From an uncultured Odoribacter sp. (GTDB lineage Bacteria > Bacteroidota > Bacteroidia > Bacteroidales > Marinifilaceae), in assembly GCA_900541415.1 (NCBI GenBank), contig UQJP01000006.1:1-64000 (forward strand): DNA of 64,000 nucleotides, given 5' to 3'. Made by a program: the position numbers and the translations under genes. Each line of letters starts with the position of its first letter. Position 1 is the stretch's first letter. Below the pieces are notes generated by a model. It made no database searches. It worked only from the letters and a program-made list of their open reading frames with translations, and was not told the origin of the DNA. Shown in pieces: positions 37,055 through 46,055 of the stretch.

Positions 37055-39325
37055 TTATTTCCTTTCCAATCCGAACCTAAGCCCGATATAAAACTTCCTT
37101 CCATGCACAGGGCCCCATATTTTAGAAGAATCGAAATCACTCCCCCAGGGATCATCTGCTGCAATAATAGGATTTTTTTGTGTAAAATCCCCGATATTTT
37201 CACATCCGGCATAAATACTCCATTTCCGGAAAAACTTACTGATCTGGGCATTCATAATCCGGAAAGAATCAAAATCACCTCCGGATTCCGGTCCATTCCC
37301 CGGAATACGCCCCGGCCCATTAAACTGCGTAGTAAAATCAAATTGCCACTTTCTCAAATTCGTTGCATAAGAAAGATTCAGCAACCCTTTGGAACGGCTC
37401 TGCAAAGGCGCACGGAGCAAACGCCCTCCGATAGTGGTCTTCACGTCATTATAACGGTAAGCTCCCGTAACATCCAGCCGGGGAAACAACTCATACTTCA
37501 CCTCTGCCTGATAACAATTCGAATAAGAATCTCCGTCCAGATTATAAAAATTCACCTTACCGGCCTCGGTTTCGTTATCGGCAACCACTTGCCGGAGAAA
37601 ATCGGTGCGGTAATAATCCAGATTGATATTCAGCATACGGTCGAACACCAAAAACTTCCGGTTGAACTGCACCCCTATGTTCCGGGCTTTTTCCATATCC
37701 AGCCGTTTCAATTCCTCCGGATAATCGGCCAGCAAACGCCCGTTCACATATATAGGTGATGCCGATGCCAGCAAATAACTATTGTCCGCCAGCACATTGG
37801 CCGTGCGGTAACCCAAACCGACCGAAGCCTTCAGCATCGTCAAATCGTTCGGAGCATAGGCGATATGAAAACGGGGAGTGACAAACCCGTCATACAAATT
37901 ATGATAGTCATAGCGCAATCCTCCCATAATCGTCAGCTTATCCCAAAATGTTCCGGTATATTGGAAAAATACCCCGCCAACACTTTCTTCCCGGTCAAAA
38001 TAGGCCGTTGCCGTCTTTTGCTGTGAAACTGCCAGAAAATCATTGAAAGATTCATCATAAAAATCATGATTAAACGAAATCCCGGCGGAATACTGCTGAT
38101 TTTCATTATTTCCGAATATCGATTGGAAAATGTAATTGGCAAACACCGTCCTTTGACGGACATCGAAATTCCGCGCCCCATACCACGAATCCTGGTCGTG
38201 ATCCGTGTAATTCACCAACAAAGCCATACTGGTGTTAGCATACTCAGGCATCAGATACCCCAATTTTAAAAAACCTTCATAACGGCGGGTTTCAATTCCA
38301 ATCCCATACAGATTTTCTCCCCCGTAATTTCCCCGCATACTCTTTTTGATTCCTTTTTGTCCGCCCAGCCGATCTTCGTCCAGCAACTTTCCCCCGAACT
38401 GGATATTCCATTTATCGGTTTTATACTGCCAGCGATTCATCACATTATACTGCGTTTTAGCGGGCATATCCAAAAATCCGTCATGATTTACATCATGTTC
38501 CATCGTAAGCCAGTCGCCGTGAATCAACAGCGCAGTGCTCCATTTATCATTCAGCAGCAAACTGGCATTCGCATTAAACTCAACCATTCCCTCGCTACTG
38601 TAATACCCGTTTACAAAAACTTTCTCACTATCCCGTGGCTTTTTATAATCCACACTGATTTGCCCGGCAATCGCCTCATAACCATTGGTAACCGATCCCA
38701 TCCCTTTGGAAACGGAAATAGCACTCATCCAGGGGCCCGGTACATAACTCAAACCGTAAAGAGAAGATACACCCCGGAAATTAGGCAAATTCTCGGTCAT
38801 CATCTGCACATATTTTCCGGTCAACCCCAACAGTTGAATCTGCTTCGCTCCCGTCACCGCATCCGCGTAAGCCACATCGACAGAAGCATTGGTGGTAAAA
38901 CTTTCACCTAAATTACAGCAAGCTGCCTTGCACAACTCTTCCCCGGTAATCAATTGCTCCATCAAAGGTCCCCGGGTACTGATAATAGTCGTACTCGCCC
39001 GCCCCGTGACTTTCACTTCATCCAAAGTCTTACCGGAAGTAAGTATCACTTCTATATTCTGCTCGGCAGGCTCCACCTGAAGCGTATCCGATTTATACCC
39101 CATATAACTCACCACAAGCTTATTCGAAACAGAGTGCCGGACAATCTTAAAACTTCCGTCTGTATCGGTAACCACCCCACTCTTCGTTCCGAGCCAATAC
39201 ACATTCGCTCCCGGTATCCCTGTTTTTTCTTCGCCGTTTTGCTCTATTACCTTGCCCTTTAACTCCTGGGCACAAACATCCACGCACACAAATGCCAGTA
39301 AAACACAACAAATATATTTTGTCAT
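37055..39325 (-). CDS. TonB-dependent receptor of a putative metal locus
   Basis: Outer-membrane receptor of 756 residues. The start at 39325 gives the signal MTKYICCVLLAFVCVDVCAQ; an upstream ATG (39352) adds nine residues. A carboxypeptidase-like domain (LKGKVIEQNGEEKTGIPGAN) precedes the plug (EVKVTGRASTTIISTRGPLM, then ELCKAACCNLGESFTTNASV) and the barrel. The barrel's last strand ends FYIGLRFGLERK. The plug holds a Cys-Cys pair, unusual in a plug and suggestive of metal handling. It sits between a cysteine-rich small protein gene and an HMA gene, so metal or metallophore transport is the favoured role. Confidence 0.88.
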   Translation of the reverse strand: MTKYICCVLLAFVCVDVCAQELKGKVIEQNGEEKTGIPGANVYWLGTKSGVVTDTDGSFKIVRHSVSNKLVVSYMGYKSDTLQVEPAEQNIEVILTSGKTLDEVKVTGRASTTIISTRGPLMEQLITGEELCKAACCNLGESFTTNASVDVAYADAVTGAKQIQLLGLTGKYVQMMTENLPNFRGVSSLYGLSYVPGPWMSAISVSKGMGSVTNGYEAIAGQISVDYKKPRDSEKVFVNGYYSSEGMVEFNANASLLLNDKWSTALLIHGDWLTMEHDVNHDGFLDMPAKTQYNVMNRWQYKTDKWNIQFGGKLLDEDRLGGQKGIKKSMRGNYGGENLYGIGIETRRYEGFLKLGYLMPEYANTSMALLVNYTDHDQDSWYGARNFDVRQRTVFANYIFQSIFGNNENQQYSAGISFNHDFYDESFNDFLAVSQQKTATAYFDREESVGGVFFQYTGTFWDKLTIMGGLRYDYHNLYDGFVTPRFHIAYAPNDLTMLKASVGLGYRTANVLADNSYLLASASPIYVNGRLLADYPEELKRLDMEKARNIGVQFNRKFLVFDRMLNINLDYYRTDFLRQVVADNETEAGKVNFYNLDGDSYSNCYQAEVKYELFPRLDVTGAYRYNDVKTTIGGRLLRAPLQSRSKGLLNLSYATNLRKWQFDFTTQFNGPGRIPGNGPESGGDFDSFRIMNAQISKFFRKWSIYAGCENIGDFTQKNPIIAADDPWGSDFDSSKIWGPVHGRKFYIGLRFGLERK

Positions 39326-39404
39326 CGATAATAATACGTTTATATGATACAATTGAATATCATGGCAAAGAAATCTGCCATCTTAAACTGAAATCAATTG
39401 TAAA

Positions 39405-39818
39405 TCAACAACGGTAAGTGCATAACAATTCCGGAGAAGGTGGTAAATCCGGAATAATCTCAGGACATAAAAAATACCGTTCCTCTATATCGGGAACTTG
39501 GGTAAGACAATCGAAAACACCCACATTCGGGTAAAAAAACACGATATCCGGTAACGCGCTTTTCACTAATTGGGAAAAACCGGCTACTTTATAAAAATCA
39601 TGACGGGAGTTTTCCTGTTCCTGAGGACAACAGCTTTTTCCCTGACAAGGTTTCTCTGTCCCGCATTGGCAAGTCTTTTCCTGAGGCAACAACTCCACCT
39701 GAAGGTATGTAGAATCGCAACAAATACAAGATAATTGTGCAATATTCACACCGATCAAAGCAGTACTTACAATTAAAAGTACCCCAAAACGCAATATTCC
39801 GGAAAACATATTTACCAT
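39405..39818 (-). CDS. Cysteine-rich small exported protein (HYC_CC_PP-like)
   Basis: About 137 residues. Hydrophobic signal (FSGILRFGVLLIVSTALIGV) then nine or so cysteines in clusters: SCICCDSTYLQ, KTCQCGTEKPCQGKSCCPQ, and LCPEIIPDLPPSPELLCTYRC at the end. The CC pair and the late PP pair recall the HYC_CC_PP proteins found next to metal-linked TonB receptors in Bacteroidetes; this match is by eye. ATG 39818 and ATG 39809 are both possible; the earlier in-frame TTG lies inside the promoter. It starts the leftward unit ahead of the receptor and HMA genes. A metal chaperone or sensor role is inference. Confidence 0.65.
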   Translation of the reverse strand: MVNMFSGILRFGVLLIVSTALIGVNIAQLSCICCDSTYLQVELLPQEKTCQCGTEKPCQGKSCCPQEQENSRHDFYKVAGFSQLVKSALPDIVFFYPNVGVFDCLTQVPDIEERYFLCPEIIPDLPPSPELLCTYRC

Positions 39819-39824
39819 CTTTTG

Positions 39825-39855
39825 CAAAGATAATATTTTCTATCTGTTTCGTAAA
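39825..39855 (-). promoter_or_regulatory. Promoter of the metal locus
   Basis: Minus strand TTTA (39855-39852), 19-base spacer, then TATCTTTG (39832-39825): exact -7 and one base off at -33. Transcription would begin within a few bases of the first ATG (39818), so the mRNA may be almost leaderless or use ATG 39809. Confidence 0.6.
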
Positions 39856-39963
39856 ACCTCCGATCGTTTTTTCACTATCCCCTATTTACAGGCCGCTTGC
39901 CTATGCCGAAAAAAAAGTGTACTTTCGGGACAATTTAATCGGCTACAATAACAAGAATATATC

Positions 39964-41127
39964 ATGAAAGTTAAAAAGCTCCTTTTATCTGTCTTAGCGA
40001 TAATTACACTCTTTTCCTGCTCCCGGAAAGACCAAATGAAAATCGACGGAGAAATTCAAAATGCCGCCAAGCAAAAAGTATATCTGGAACAATTAAACGT
40101 AGACCAGTCCGTTGTGGTCGATTCCACCGAAACCAACCGGAAAGGGCAATTCACCTTTAAAAGAGAAGTTACCAGCCCCACCTTCTATAACCTCCGTATC
40201 GGTAAAAACACGTTTGTAACCCTGCTCGGAGAACCCGACACACACATTCAACTGAAAGGTAATCTCGAAGACCTGAGCACCAATTACTGGGTAGACGGTT
40301 CCGAAGGTTCGCTTTGGTTGAAAATGCTGAACTACCAATTAAACCGCACACGTCAAACGATGGACTCTTTACGGAAAGCCTATAATGCCCTGCCCGAAGG
40401 AAATGCCTACGACTCGGTACGCGGACACCTTGAAACAGAATGGGACACGGTGACAAGCCGGCAAATCAAGTTTTCAAAAGATTTCATCTTAAAACATGCC
40501 GTTTCTCCTGCCTCCTATTATGCACTATACCAAAAATTCGACAACGACAATTTCATCCTGACTCCGGAAGAAAACCTCCACTCTTATAAGGTCGTTGCCT
40601 CTGCTTTAAAGGCCATGTATTCGGAGTCACAATACACGAAAGCCATTCTAAAACATCTCGATTTAATTAAAAAGAACAATAACATCCTACGCCTGCAAAA
40701 CCTCATCGCCAATAGCGAAAACTCGTTACCAGAAATCAAACTCCCCGACAGTCAGGGCGACACCCTCGCATTAAGCTCGCTAAAAGGCAAATTTATCGTA
40801 CTGGATTTTTCTGTGCTCGGAGGAGCCGATGGACAGGCCTATGCCGCCGAAATGAAGAAAGTGTATGACAAGTTCCGCAACAAAGGCGTACGGATTTATC
40901 AGGTATGCCTCGACCAAAACCGCCTGGTATGGCAAAGATTGGTAAAACAATACGGAATCAACTGGGATTGCGTATGGGATGCCGATGCCCTGAAAAGCCG
41001 AGTGGCCCGCCGCTGGAATATACGGACTGTCCCTGCAAACTTTATCATTAATCCCCAATACGAGATTGTCGGCAAAGATTTAACAGGCAGAAGGCTGGAA
41101 GACCGCTTAAACGACCTTTTAAAATAA
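39964..41127 (+). CDS. Thioredoxin-fold (TlpA/AhpC-like) lipoprotein lacking the CxxC motif
   Basis: 387-residue lipoprotein, signal ending LFSC (Cys19). It has the DUF4369-like N-terminal domain (QMKIDGEIQNAAKQKVYLEQ), a helical middle and a C-terminal thioredoxin domain. That domain opens with SLKGKFIVLDFSVLGGADGQ, where the family has W-C-x-x-C; here both cysteines are absent. The cis-proline loop (RTVPANFIINP) is kept, so the fold is probably intact but redox catalysis by CxxC is not possible. A binding or chaperone role is possible. lpxH starts 12 bases after its stop, so they are cotranscribed. Confidence 0.85.
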   Translation: MKVKKLLLSVLAIITLFSCSRKDQMKIDGEIQNAAKQKVYLEQLNVDQSVVVDSTETNRKGQFTFKREVTSPTFYNLRIGKNTFVTLLGEPDTHIQLKGNLEDLSTNYWVDGSEGSLWLKMLNYQLNRTRQTMDSLRKAYNALPEGNAYDSVRGHLETEWDTVTSRQIKFSKDFILKHAVSPASYYALYQKFDNDNFILTPEENLHSYKVVASALKAMYSESQYTKAILKHLDLIKKNNNILRLQNLIANSENSLPEIKLPDSQGDTLALSSLKGKFIVLDFSVLGGADGQAYAAEMKKVYDKFRNKGVRIYQVCLDQNRLVWQRLVKQYGINWDCVWDADALKSRVARRWNIRTVPANFIINPQYEIVGKDLTGRRLEDRLNDLLK

Positions 41128-41139
41128 AGCAGAGAGGCT

Positions 41140-41952
41140 ATGGGGAAAAAACTGGAAAATAAAAACATTCCGACACAAGAAATCTCATTGTCTTTATCCA
41201 AAGGGAAAAAAATCTATTTCCTTTCAGATGCCCATCTGGGAGCTCCGGTGTTGAAAAACAACCGGGAAAGGGAAATTCGTCTGGTGGAATGGCTCGAACA
41301 GATCCGCCCCGATTGTGAAACCCTCTTCCTGCTGGGCGACATATTCGATTTCTGGTTCGAATACAAAAGATCCGTCCCCAAAGGTTTCATCCGTTTTCTG
41401 GCCAAACTATGCGAATTTACGGATGCCGGGATTCCGGTGCATTTTTTCACCGGCAACCACGATATTTGGGCTTTCGATTACCTGCCTAAGGAATGTGGGG
41501 TGATTCTCCATACAAAAAACGAATACTTCAACATTAACGGGAAACACTTCCTGATCGGTCACGGCGATGCCCTGAATTCGAAAGACAAGGGGTATCTATT
41601 CCTGTATCATATATTTCATAACCGTTTCCTACAAAAGGCATTCCGGTGGGTACATCCCGACCTCGGCATCCTGTTGGCTCAAAAATGGTCCTCCCATTCC
41701 CGGTTGGAAAACGGACACATCGAAGCCGATTCATTCCGGGGCGAAGAACAGGAAGAAATTGTCCGTTTTTGCCGCAACACCTTATCCCTTCGGCACTTCG
41801 ATTACTTCATTTTCGGACATCGTCATTTACCTATCGATCTCGAACTATCGCCCGGTTCCCGCTACATCAATACCGGAGATTGGATTACTTACGATAGTTA
41901 CGCCGTATTCGACGGGGAAAATCTCGAATTAGTCATCCAAAAACAAAAATAA
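41140..41952 (+). CDS. lpxH: UDP-2,3-diacylglucosamine diphosphatase, LpxH family
   Basis: Peripheral membrane metallophosphoesterase of the lipid A pathway, 270 residues; it cleaves UDP-2,3-diacylglucosamine to lipid X. Metal motifs in order: SDAHLG near 30, LLGDIFDFWFEYK near 65, FTGNHDIWAFDY near 104, GHGDALN near 144, and FGHRHLPIDLE near 225. The KRSVPKGFIRFL segment after the second motif fits LpxH rather than other phosphoesterases. Cotranscribed with the thioredoxin-fold lipoprotein upstream. Confidence 0.9.
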   Translation: MGKKLENKNIPTQEISLSLSKGKKIYFLSDAHLGAPVLKNNREREIRLVEWLEQIRPDCETLFLLGDIFDFWFEYKRSVPKGFIRFLAKLCEFTDAGIPVHFFTGNHDIWAFDYLPKECGVILHTKNEYFNINGKHFLIGHGDALNSKDKGYLFLYHIFHNRFLQKAFRWVHPDLGILLAQKWSSHSRLENGHIEADSFRGEEQEEIVRFCRNTLSLRHFDYFIFGHRHLPIDLELSPGSRYINTGDWITYDSYAVFDGENLELVIQKQK

Positions 41953-42074
41953 CCGATTCCCCGGCTTTGCAGCAGAAGTCCGGGATATACACTTTTTAAT
42001 TTTATTTTACCATTTCTTTGTATTTATGTAAAAAGGACTTAACTTGTATAGCCTAATTTTTCAATTCAGATGCT

Positions 42075-43610
42075 ATGTTAGTGAAAGTCTTTGGTGGAGC
42101 GGTTGATGGAATCGAAGCGATTCCGATCACCATAGAAGTGAACATCCTTTGCGGTGCGAAATTCATTATCGTCGGGCTACCCGACAATGCCATTCGGGAA
42201 AGCCAGCAGCGCATCGATTCCGCGCTTCGGGAAATCGGTTCCCGTATTCCCGGCAAACGGGTGATTATCAACATGGCCCCTGCCGACGTAAAAAAAGAAG
42301 GCTCTGCCTATGACCTGCCCCTATCCATCGGAATATTGGCAGCCAACGAACAGATTCCCCATGCCGGGTTAAATGAATTTATCATCATGGGAGAATTGTC
42401 GCTCGACGGAAAACTTGTCCCGGTGAAAGGCGTACTTCCCATTGCAATCAATGCCCGGAGCGAAGGATTCAAAAAACTCATCGTCCCCATCGAAAACGCC
42501 GGAGAGGCAGCCGTGGTGGAAGATGTCAGTGTGTACGGGTTCTCACACCTCCGGGAAGTCGTCGCTTTCCTGAAAAAAGAACAGGATTTTTCTCCCGTCC
42601 GGTTCAGCCCCTCCCAAACCCCGGAAAGGGAAGACTTCACGTTCTACGACTTTAAAGATGTAAAAGGACAAGAAAATGTGAAACGGGCGTTGGAAATTGC
42701 CGCGGCAGGTTCCCACAACCTGCTTATGGTAGGCAGTCCGGGAGCCGGAAAAACCATGCTGGCACGCAGGCTACCCGGAATCTTACCTCCCATGACCATA
42801 GAAGAATCGCTGGAAACCACCAAAATACACTCCGTCGCAGGCCAATTGGGACGAAGTAACGGCCTGATCACCTCCCGTCCGTTCCGTGCCCCTCACCACA
42901 CCATATCGGACATTGCTCTGATCGGCGGAGGCGTATTCCCGCATCCCGGAGAAATTTCACTCGCTTCCAACGGCATCTTATTTCTGGACGAGCTACCTGA
43001 ATTTAAACGTTCTGTTCTCGAAGTGATGCGGCAACCTTTAGAAGACCGGAAAATCACGATCAGCCGGGCAAAATGCAGCGTAGATTATCCTGCCAACTTC
43101 ATGCTGATCGCCTCGATGAACCCTTGCCCCTGCGGATATTACAACCACCCCACCAAAGAGTGCTCCTGCACAGGAAGCATGATACAACGTTACCTGTCAA
43201 AAATCTCCGGCCCTCTGCTCGACCGAATCGACATGCACATTGAAGTGGTGCCCGTAGAGCTGGATAAAATCACAGGAAGCCAGGAAGCAGAGGATAGCAA
43301 AACCATCCGGGAAAGAGTGGTCAGGGCGCGGAACATCCAGACAGAGCGTTTCAAAACCTGGAAGAACATACATTGCAACGCCCAGATGAATCCCACCCTC
43401 TTAAAAGAGTTCTGCCCATTGGACGAAAAATGCACAGCTTTACTGAAAATGGCCATGCAAAAATTCGGACTTTCTGCCCGGGCTTATGACCGGATTATTA
43501 AACTATCGAGAACGATCGCCGACCTCGCCGGATGTGAAACCATATCCCCCCAACACATCGCTGAAGCCATCCAATACCGCACCCTCGACAAAGAATCCTG
43601 GGGAAATTAA
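42075..43610 (+). CDS. comM: YifB/ComM-family AAA+ ATPase (Mg-chelatase-like)
   Basis: 511-residue cytoplasmic AAA+ protein. The N-terminal Lon-protease-like S5 fold domain (ILCGAKFIIVGLPDNAIRES) precedes the ATPase: Walker A GSPGAGKTMLARRLPGI with Lys226, Walker B LFLDELPEF, and a C-terminal Mg-chelatase lid (GLSARAYDRIIKLSRTIADL). A cysteine-containing loop (SMNPCPCGYYNHPTKECSC) is typical. The homolog ComM is a branch-migration helicase used during integration of incoming DNA in transformable bacteria. Single gene ending at a shared hairpin. Confidence 0.93.
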   Translation: MLVKVFGGAVDGIEAIPITIEVNILCGAKFIIVGLPDNAIRESQQRIDSALREIGSRIPGKRVIINMAPADVKKEGSAYDLPLSIGILAANEQIPHAGLNEFIIMGELSLDGKLVPVKGVLPIAINARSEGFKKLIVPIENAGEAAVVEDVSVYGFSHLREVVAFLKKEQDFSPVRFSPSQTPEREDFTFYDFKDVKGQENVKRALEIAAAGSHNLLMVGSPGAGKTMLARRLPGILPPMTIEESLETTKIHSVAGQLGRSNGLITSRPFRAPHHTISDIALIGGGVFPHPGEISLASNGILFLDELPEFKRSVLEVMRQPLEDRKITISRAKCSVDYPANFMLIASMNPCPCGYYNHPTKECSCTGSMIQRYLSKISGPLLDRIDMHIEVVPVELDKITGSQEAEDSKTIRERVVRARNIQTERFKTWKNIHCNAQMNPTLLKEFCPLDEKCTALLKMAMQKFGLSARAYDRIIKLSRTIADLAGCETISPQHIAEAIQYRTLDKESWGN

Positions 43611-43645
43611 TCCCCTCATAAAAACAGGACTGCAACAAAATAAAA

Positions 43646-43674
43646 CCGGAATGTTCTGTATTTGAACATTCCGG
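43646..43674. terminator. Shared terminator between comM and ppa
   Basis: A perfect 11-base stem (43646-43656 with 43664-43674) around TGTATTT, 35 bases after the comM stop and 82 bases after the ppa stop on the other strand. Confidence 0.8.
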
Positions 43675-43756
43675 CTAATTTATCTTAGGAAAACCAAATT
43701 TCCAATCCGACAAAAAATCATCTCAACCACATACAAAGGATGTGACCTTATCCGGT

Positions 43757-44434
43757 TTATACCCGGCTTAAAATATCTTCCAATCCTTCGAAATGGTTTT
43801 TATAATCCTCAAGGCTGCGGCGGATCACTTCATAAGCCTCCTCTTTTCCGTACACATCCGTGATCTCCACTTTATGCTGGCACTCATCTCCGGGCATATC
43901 TTTATAAGTCAGGAAATAATGCCGCATACGGTCCACCACCACATGAGGCAATTCGGAAATATCGTTATACACATTATAGGTGGCATCATGCTTGAGGACT
44001 GCAATAATTTTATCGTCCGCTTCATTACCATCCAGCATCCGGAATCCCCCGATAGGACGGACACTGGCAATAATATCGCCATGCGCGATTGTTCTCTCCG
44101 TCAACACGCAAATATCCAGAGGGTCTCCGTCTCCGGCAATATTCGTCCGGTGGGTCTGCTGCATACAATATTCTGCCACCAGATCACCGCAATAGCTTTG
44201 CGGGATAAAACCGTACAGAGCAGGCACAACATTTGAATATTTTTGAGGGCGGTCGATTTTAATATAACCGCTCACCTTATCCAACTCATATTTCACCGTA
44301 TCGGTAGGAACCATTTCGATAAAAGCAGTCACCACTTCCGGTGCTTGATTTCCTACTTCCAACCCATGCCAGGGATGGGATTTATAGCGCAACCCCATTA
44401 AGCGTGCTATCGGGTCATTAATTTTATTTCCCAT
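43757..44434 (-). CDS. ppa: Inorganic pyrophosphatase, family I
   Basis: Cytoplasmic enzyme hydrolysing pyrophosphate, 225 residues. YGFIPQSYCGDLVAEYC and the metal signature DGDPLDICVLTE near 105 are clear, with EADDKIIAVLKHDA near 145. It is somewhat longer than the 175-residue E. coli type because of an N-terminal extension (DPIARLMGLRYKSHPWHGLE), which is seen in other Bacteroidetes. It follows gmhA on the same strand. Confidence 0.92.
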   Translation of the reverse strand: MGNKINDPIARLMGLRYKSHPWHGLEVGNQAPEVVTAFIEMVPTDTVKYELDKVSGYIKIDRPQKYSNVVPALYGFIPQSYCGDLVAEYCMQQTHRTNIAGDGDPLDICVLTERTIAHGDIIASVRPIGGFRMLDGNEADDKIIAVLKHDATYNVYNDISELPHVVVDRMRHYFLTYKDMPGDECQHKVEITDVYGKEEAYEVIRRSLEDYKNHFEGLEDILSRV

Positions 44435-44473
44435 AATCAGATTATTAATTGCAAATGAAACAGAACGTTTCTT

Positions 44474-45046
44474 TTATAAGTTTAGTTTACTTTCTACGTA
44501 TTCTATCAAGATATGGATAATCTTAATATGTATTTCCTGAATACGATCGGAATATGAATGCCAGGGCACAATGATCGACACGTCACAGCTTTCAGCCATT
44601 TGCCCTCCTGACTTTCCGGATAACCCGATCACTTTCATCCCTTTTTCATGAGCAGCTTCGATCGCACGCAGGACATTGGCGGAATTACCGGAAGTGCTGA
44701 TTGCCAACAAGACATCTCCAGCCTTTCCGTGAGCCTCTATATATTTGGAAAAAACATATTCAAAACCGTAATCATTGGCAATACAAGTAATATGAGAGGG
44801 ATCTGCAATAGCAATTGCCGGAAGCGCCATCCGGTCATTGCGGAAACGTCCTGTAAATTCCTCGGCAAAGTGCATAGCATCACACAACGAACCTCCGTTT
44901 CCGCAGCTAAAGACCTTTCCTCCCGCACGAAACATCTCCACCAGCATCTCTCCCGCCTGTTCCACTTTATCCAGATTCGCAGAATCTGCCAGGAAATCGG
45001 TCAATACCTGTAAGGCTTCTCCAAAACTTTTTTTTATCAAATCCAT
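44474..45046 (-). CDS. gmhA: SIS-domain sedoheptulose-7-phosphate isomerase (GmhA type)
   Basis: About 190 residues, single SIS domain. [20 protein letters not shown] near 55 and [20 protein letters not shown] near 115 match the phosphosugar loops of GmhA, first step of ADP-heptose synthesis for lipopolysaccharide core. ATG 45046 ([12 protein letters not shown]) is taken; ATG 45055 is possible. DiaA-type replication proteins have the same fold, but family and context favour GmhA. It lies 35 bases after oxyR and precedes ppa. Confidence 0.8.
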   Translation of the reverse strand: MDLIKKSFGEALQVLTDFLADSANLDKVEQAGEMLVEMFRAGGKVFSCGNGGSLCDAMHFAEEFTGRFRNDRMALPAIAIADPSHITCIANDYGFEYVFSKYIEAHGKAGDVLLAISTSGNSANVLRAIEAAHEKGMKVIGLSGKSGGQMAESCDVSIIVPWHSYSDRIQEIHIKIIHILIEYVESKLNL

Positions 45047-45081
45047 CCTCTGCATACAAAATTAAAAACTGCCGCTTTGAC

Positions 45082-46035
45082 CTATTGCTTATCGGTTTTC
45101 CACTCTACCACTCTGCCTCGTCCCTGTTCCAGCATGTGAGCCGGAACAACCGACCTGATTTCCTCACACAGCAATTCGATCAGCTTATGTTTGGTGTAAT
45201 ACCTGGAATAAATTACGCTAACTTCACGTAAAGGTTTATGAGTGCTGAGTGCCCGTACCTGTTTTTTCTTACCTTCAGGCATATATTGCGTAGCCAATTC
45301 CGGTATCAGGGTAAAGCCTCCCTCTTTATCGACTATCCGCATCAGGGTTTCCAGCGAATTACTTTCAAATTCAAAAGGTAACACTTTATGCTGCATCCCC
45401 GACATTTCGCATAAATTAATCACCTGATCCCGAAAGCAATGCCCGTCACCCAACATCCAGATGTCGGAACTGGCAATGTCGCTCACCTCGATTTTCTCCT
45501 TTTTCAGCAATTCATGGTCAGGATGGGCATAAATAAGCATCTCTTCATAAAACACCGGGCAACATTGTATTTTCTCGTCAGGATAGGGAGTGACAAAAAG
45601 CCCTGCATCGATCAGGTCATGCTTTAAACGGCGGATAATCTCCTCCGATACCAGTTCTTCCACCTCCACCTTTATCGCCGGATATTTCCGGATATAATGC
45701 CCGATAAAAATAGGCAACAGGTAAGGAGCCAAAGTCGGTATAATTCCGATTTTTAAAGTTCCTTCCACTTCCTGCCTGTCCTCCCGGATAATCTCCTTGA
45801 TACGTTCCGTTGACGCAAGCGTCAGGCGGGCCTGCTCTATCAATTTCGCCCCAATATCGGTAGGCACGACAGGCTGACGGGAACGGTCAAAAATAATAAC
45901 ACCCAGATCGTCCTCCAGCTTTTTAATCTGCATACTCAGGGTGGGCTGCGTCACATAACATTTTTCGGCAGCGGTGGCAAAATGACGATATTCGTCAATT
46001 GCAACGATATATTCTAATTGAGTCAGGGTTATCAT
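45082..46035 (-). CDS. oxyR: Hydrogen-peroxide sensing regulator OxyR
   Basis: LysR-family activator of 317 residues. The N-terminal helix-turn-helix is LEYIVAIDEYRHFATAAEKC and YVTQPTLSMQIKKLEDDLGV. The redox pair is Cys200 and Cys209 in DGHCFRDQVINLCEMSG, matching Cys199/Cys208 of E. coli OxyR, so disulfide switching is expected. It starts 20 bases after the dnaJ stop, so it can be carried on the grpE-dnaJ transcript, joining oxidative and protein-folding stress. Confidence 0.93.
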   Translation of the reverse strand: MITLTQLEYIVAIDEYRHFATAAEKCYVTQPTLSMQIKKLEDDLGVIIFDRSRQPVVPTDIGAKLIEQARLTLASTERIKEIIREDRQEVEGTLKIGIIPTLAPYLLPIFIGHYIRKYPAIKVEVEELVSEEIIRRLKHDLIDAGLFVTPYPDEKIQCCPVFYEEMLIYAHPDHELLKKEKIEVSDIASSDIWMLGDGHCFRDQVINLCEMSGMQHKVLPFEFESNSLETLMRIVDKEGGFTLIPELATQYMPEGKKKQVRALSTHKPLREVSVIYSRYYTKHKLIELLCEEIRSVVPAHMLEQGRGRVVEWKTDKQ

Positions 46036-46055
46036 TCAGTGAATTTTTCCCAAAC

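Noticed and set aside
37103..37759. A 218-codon plus-strand frame, and similar ones at 38357-38911 and 23020-23619
   Set aside because: All are antisense to strong leftward genes (TonB receptor, DPP7) and show no recognisable protein features.
41957..41988. Hairpin after lpxH
   Set aside because: The possible stem (CCCCGGCTT with AAGTCCGGG) needs a bulge and lacks a T run, so it is not listed as a terminator.
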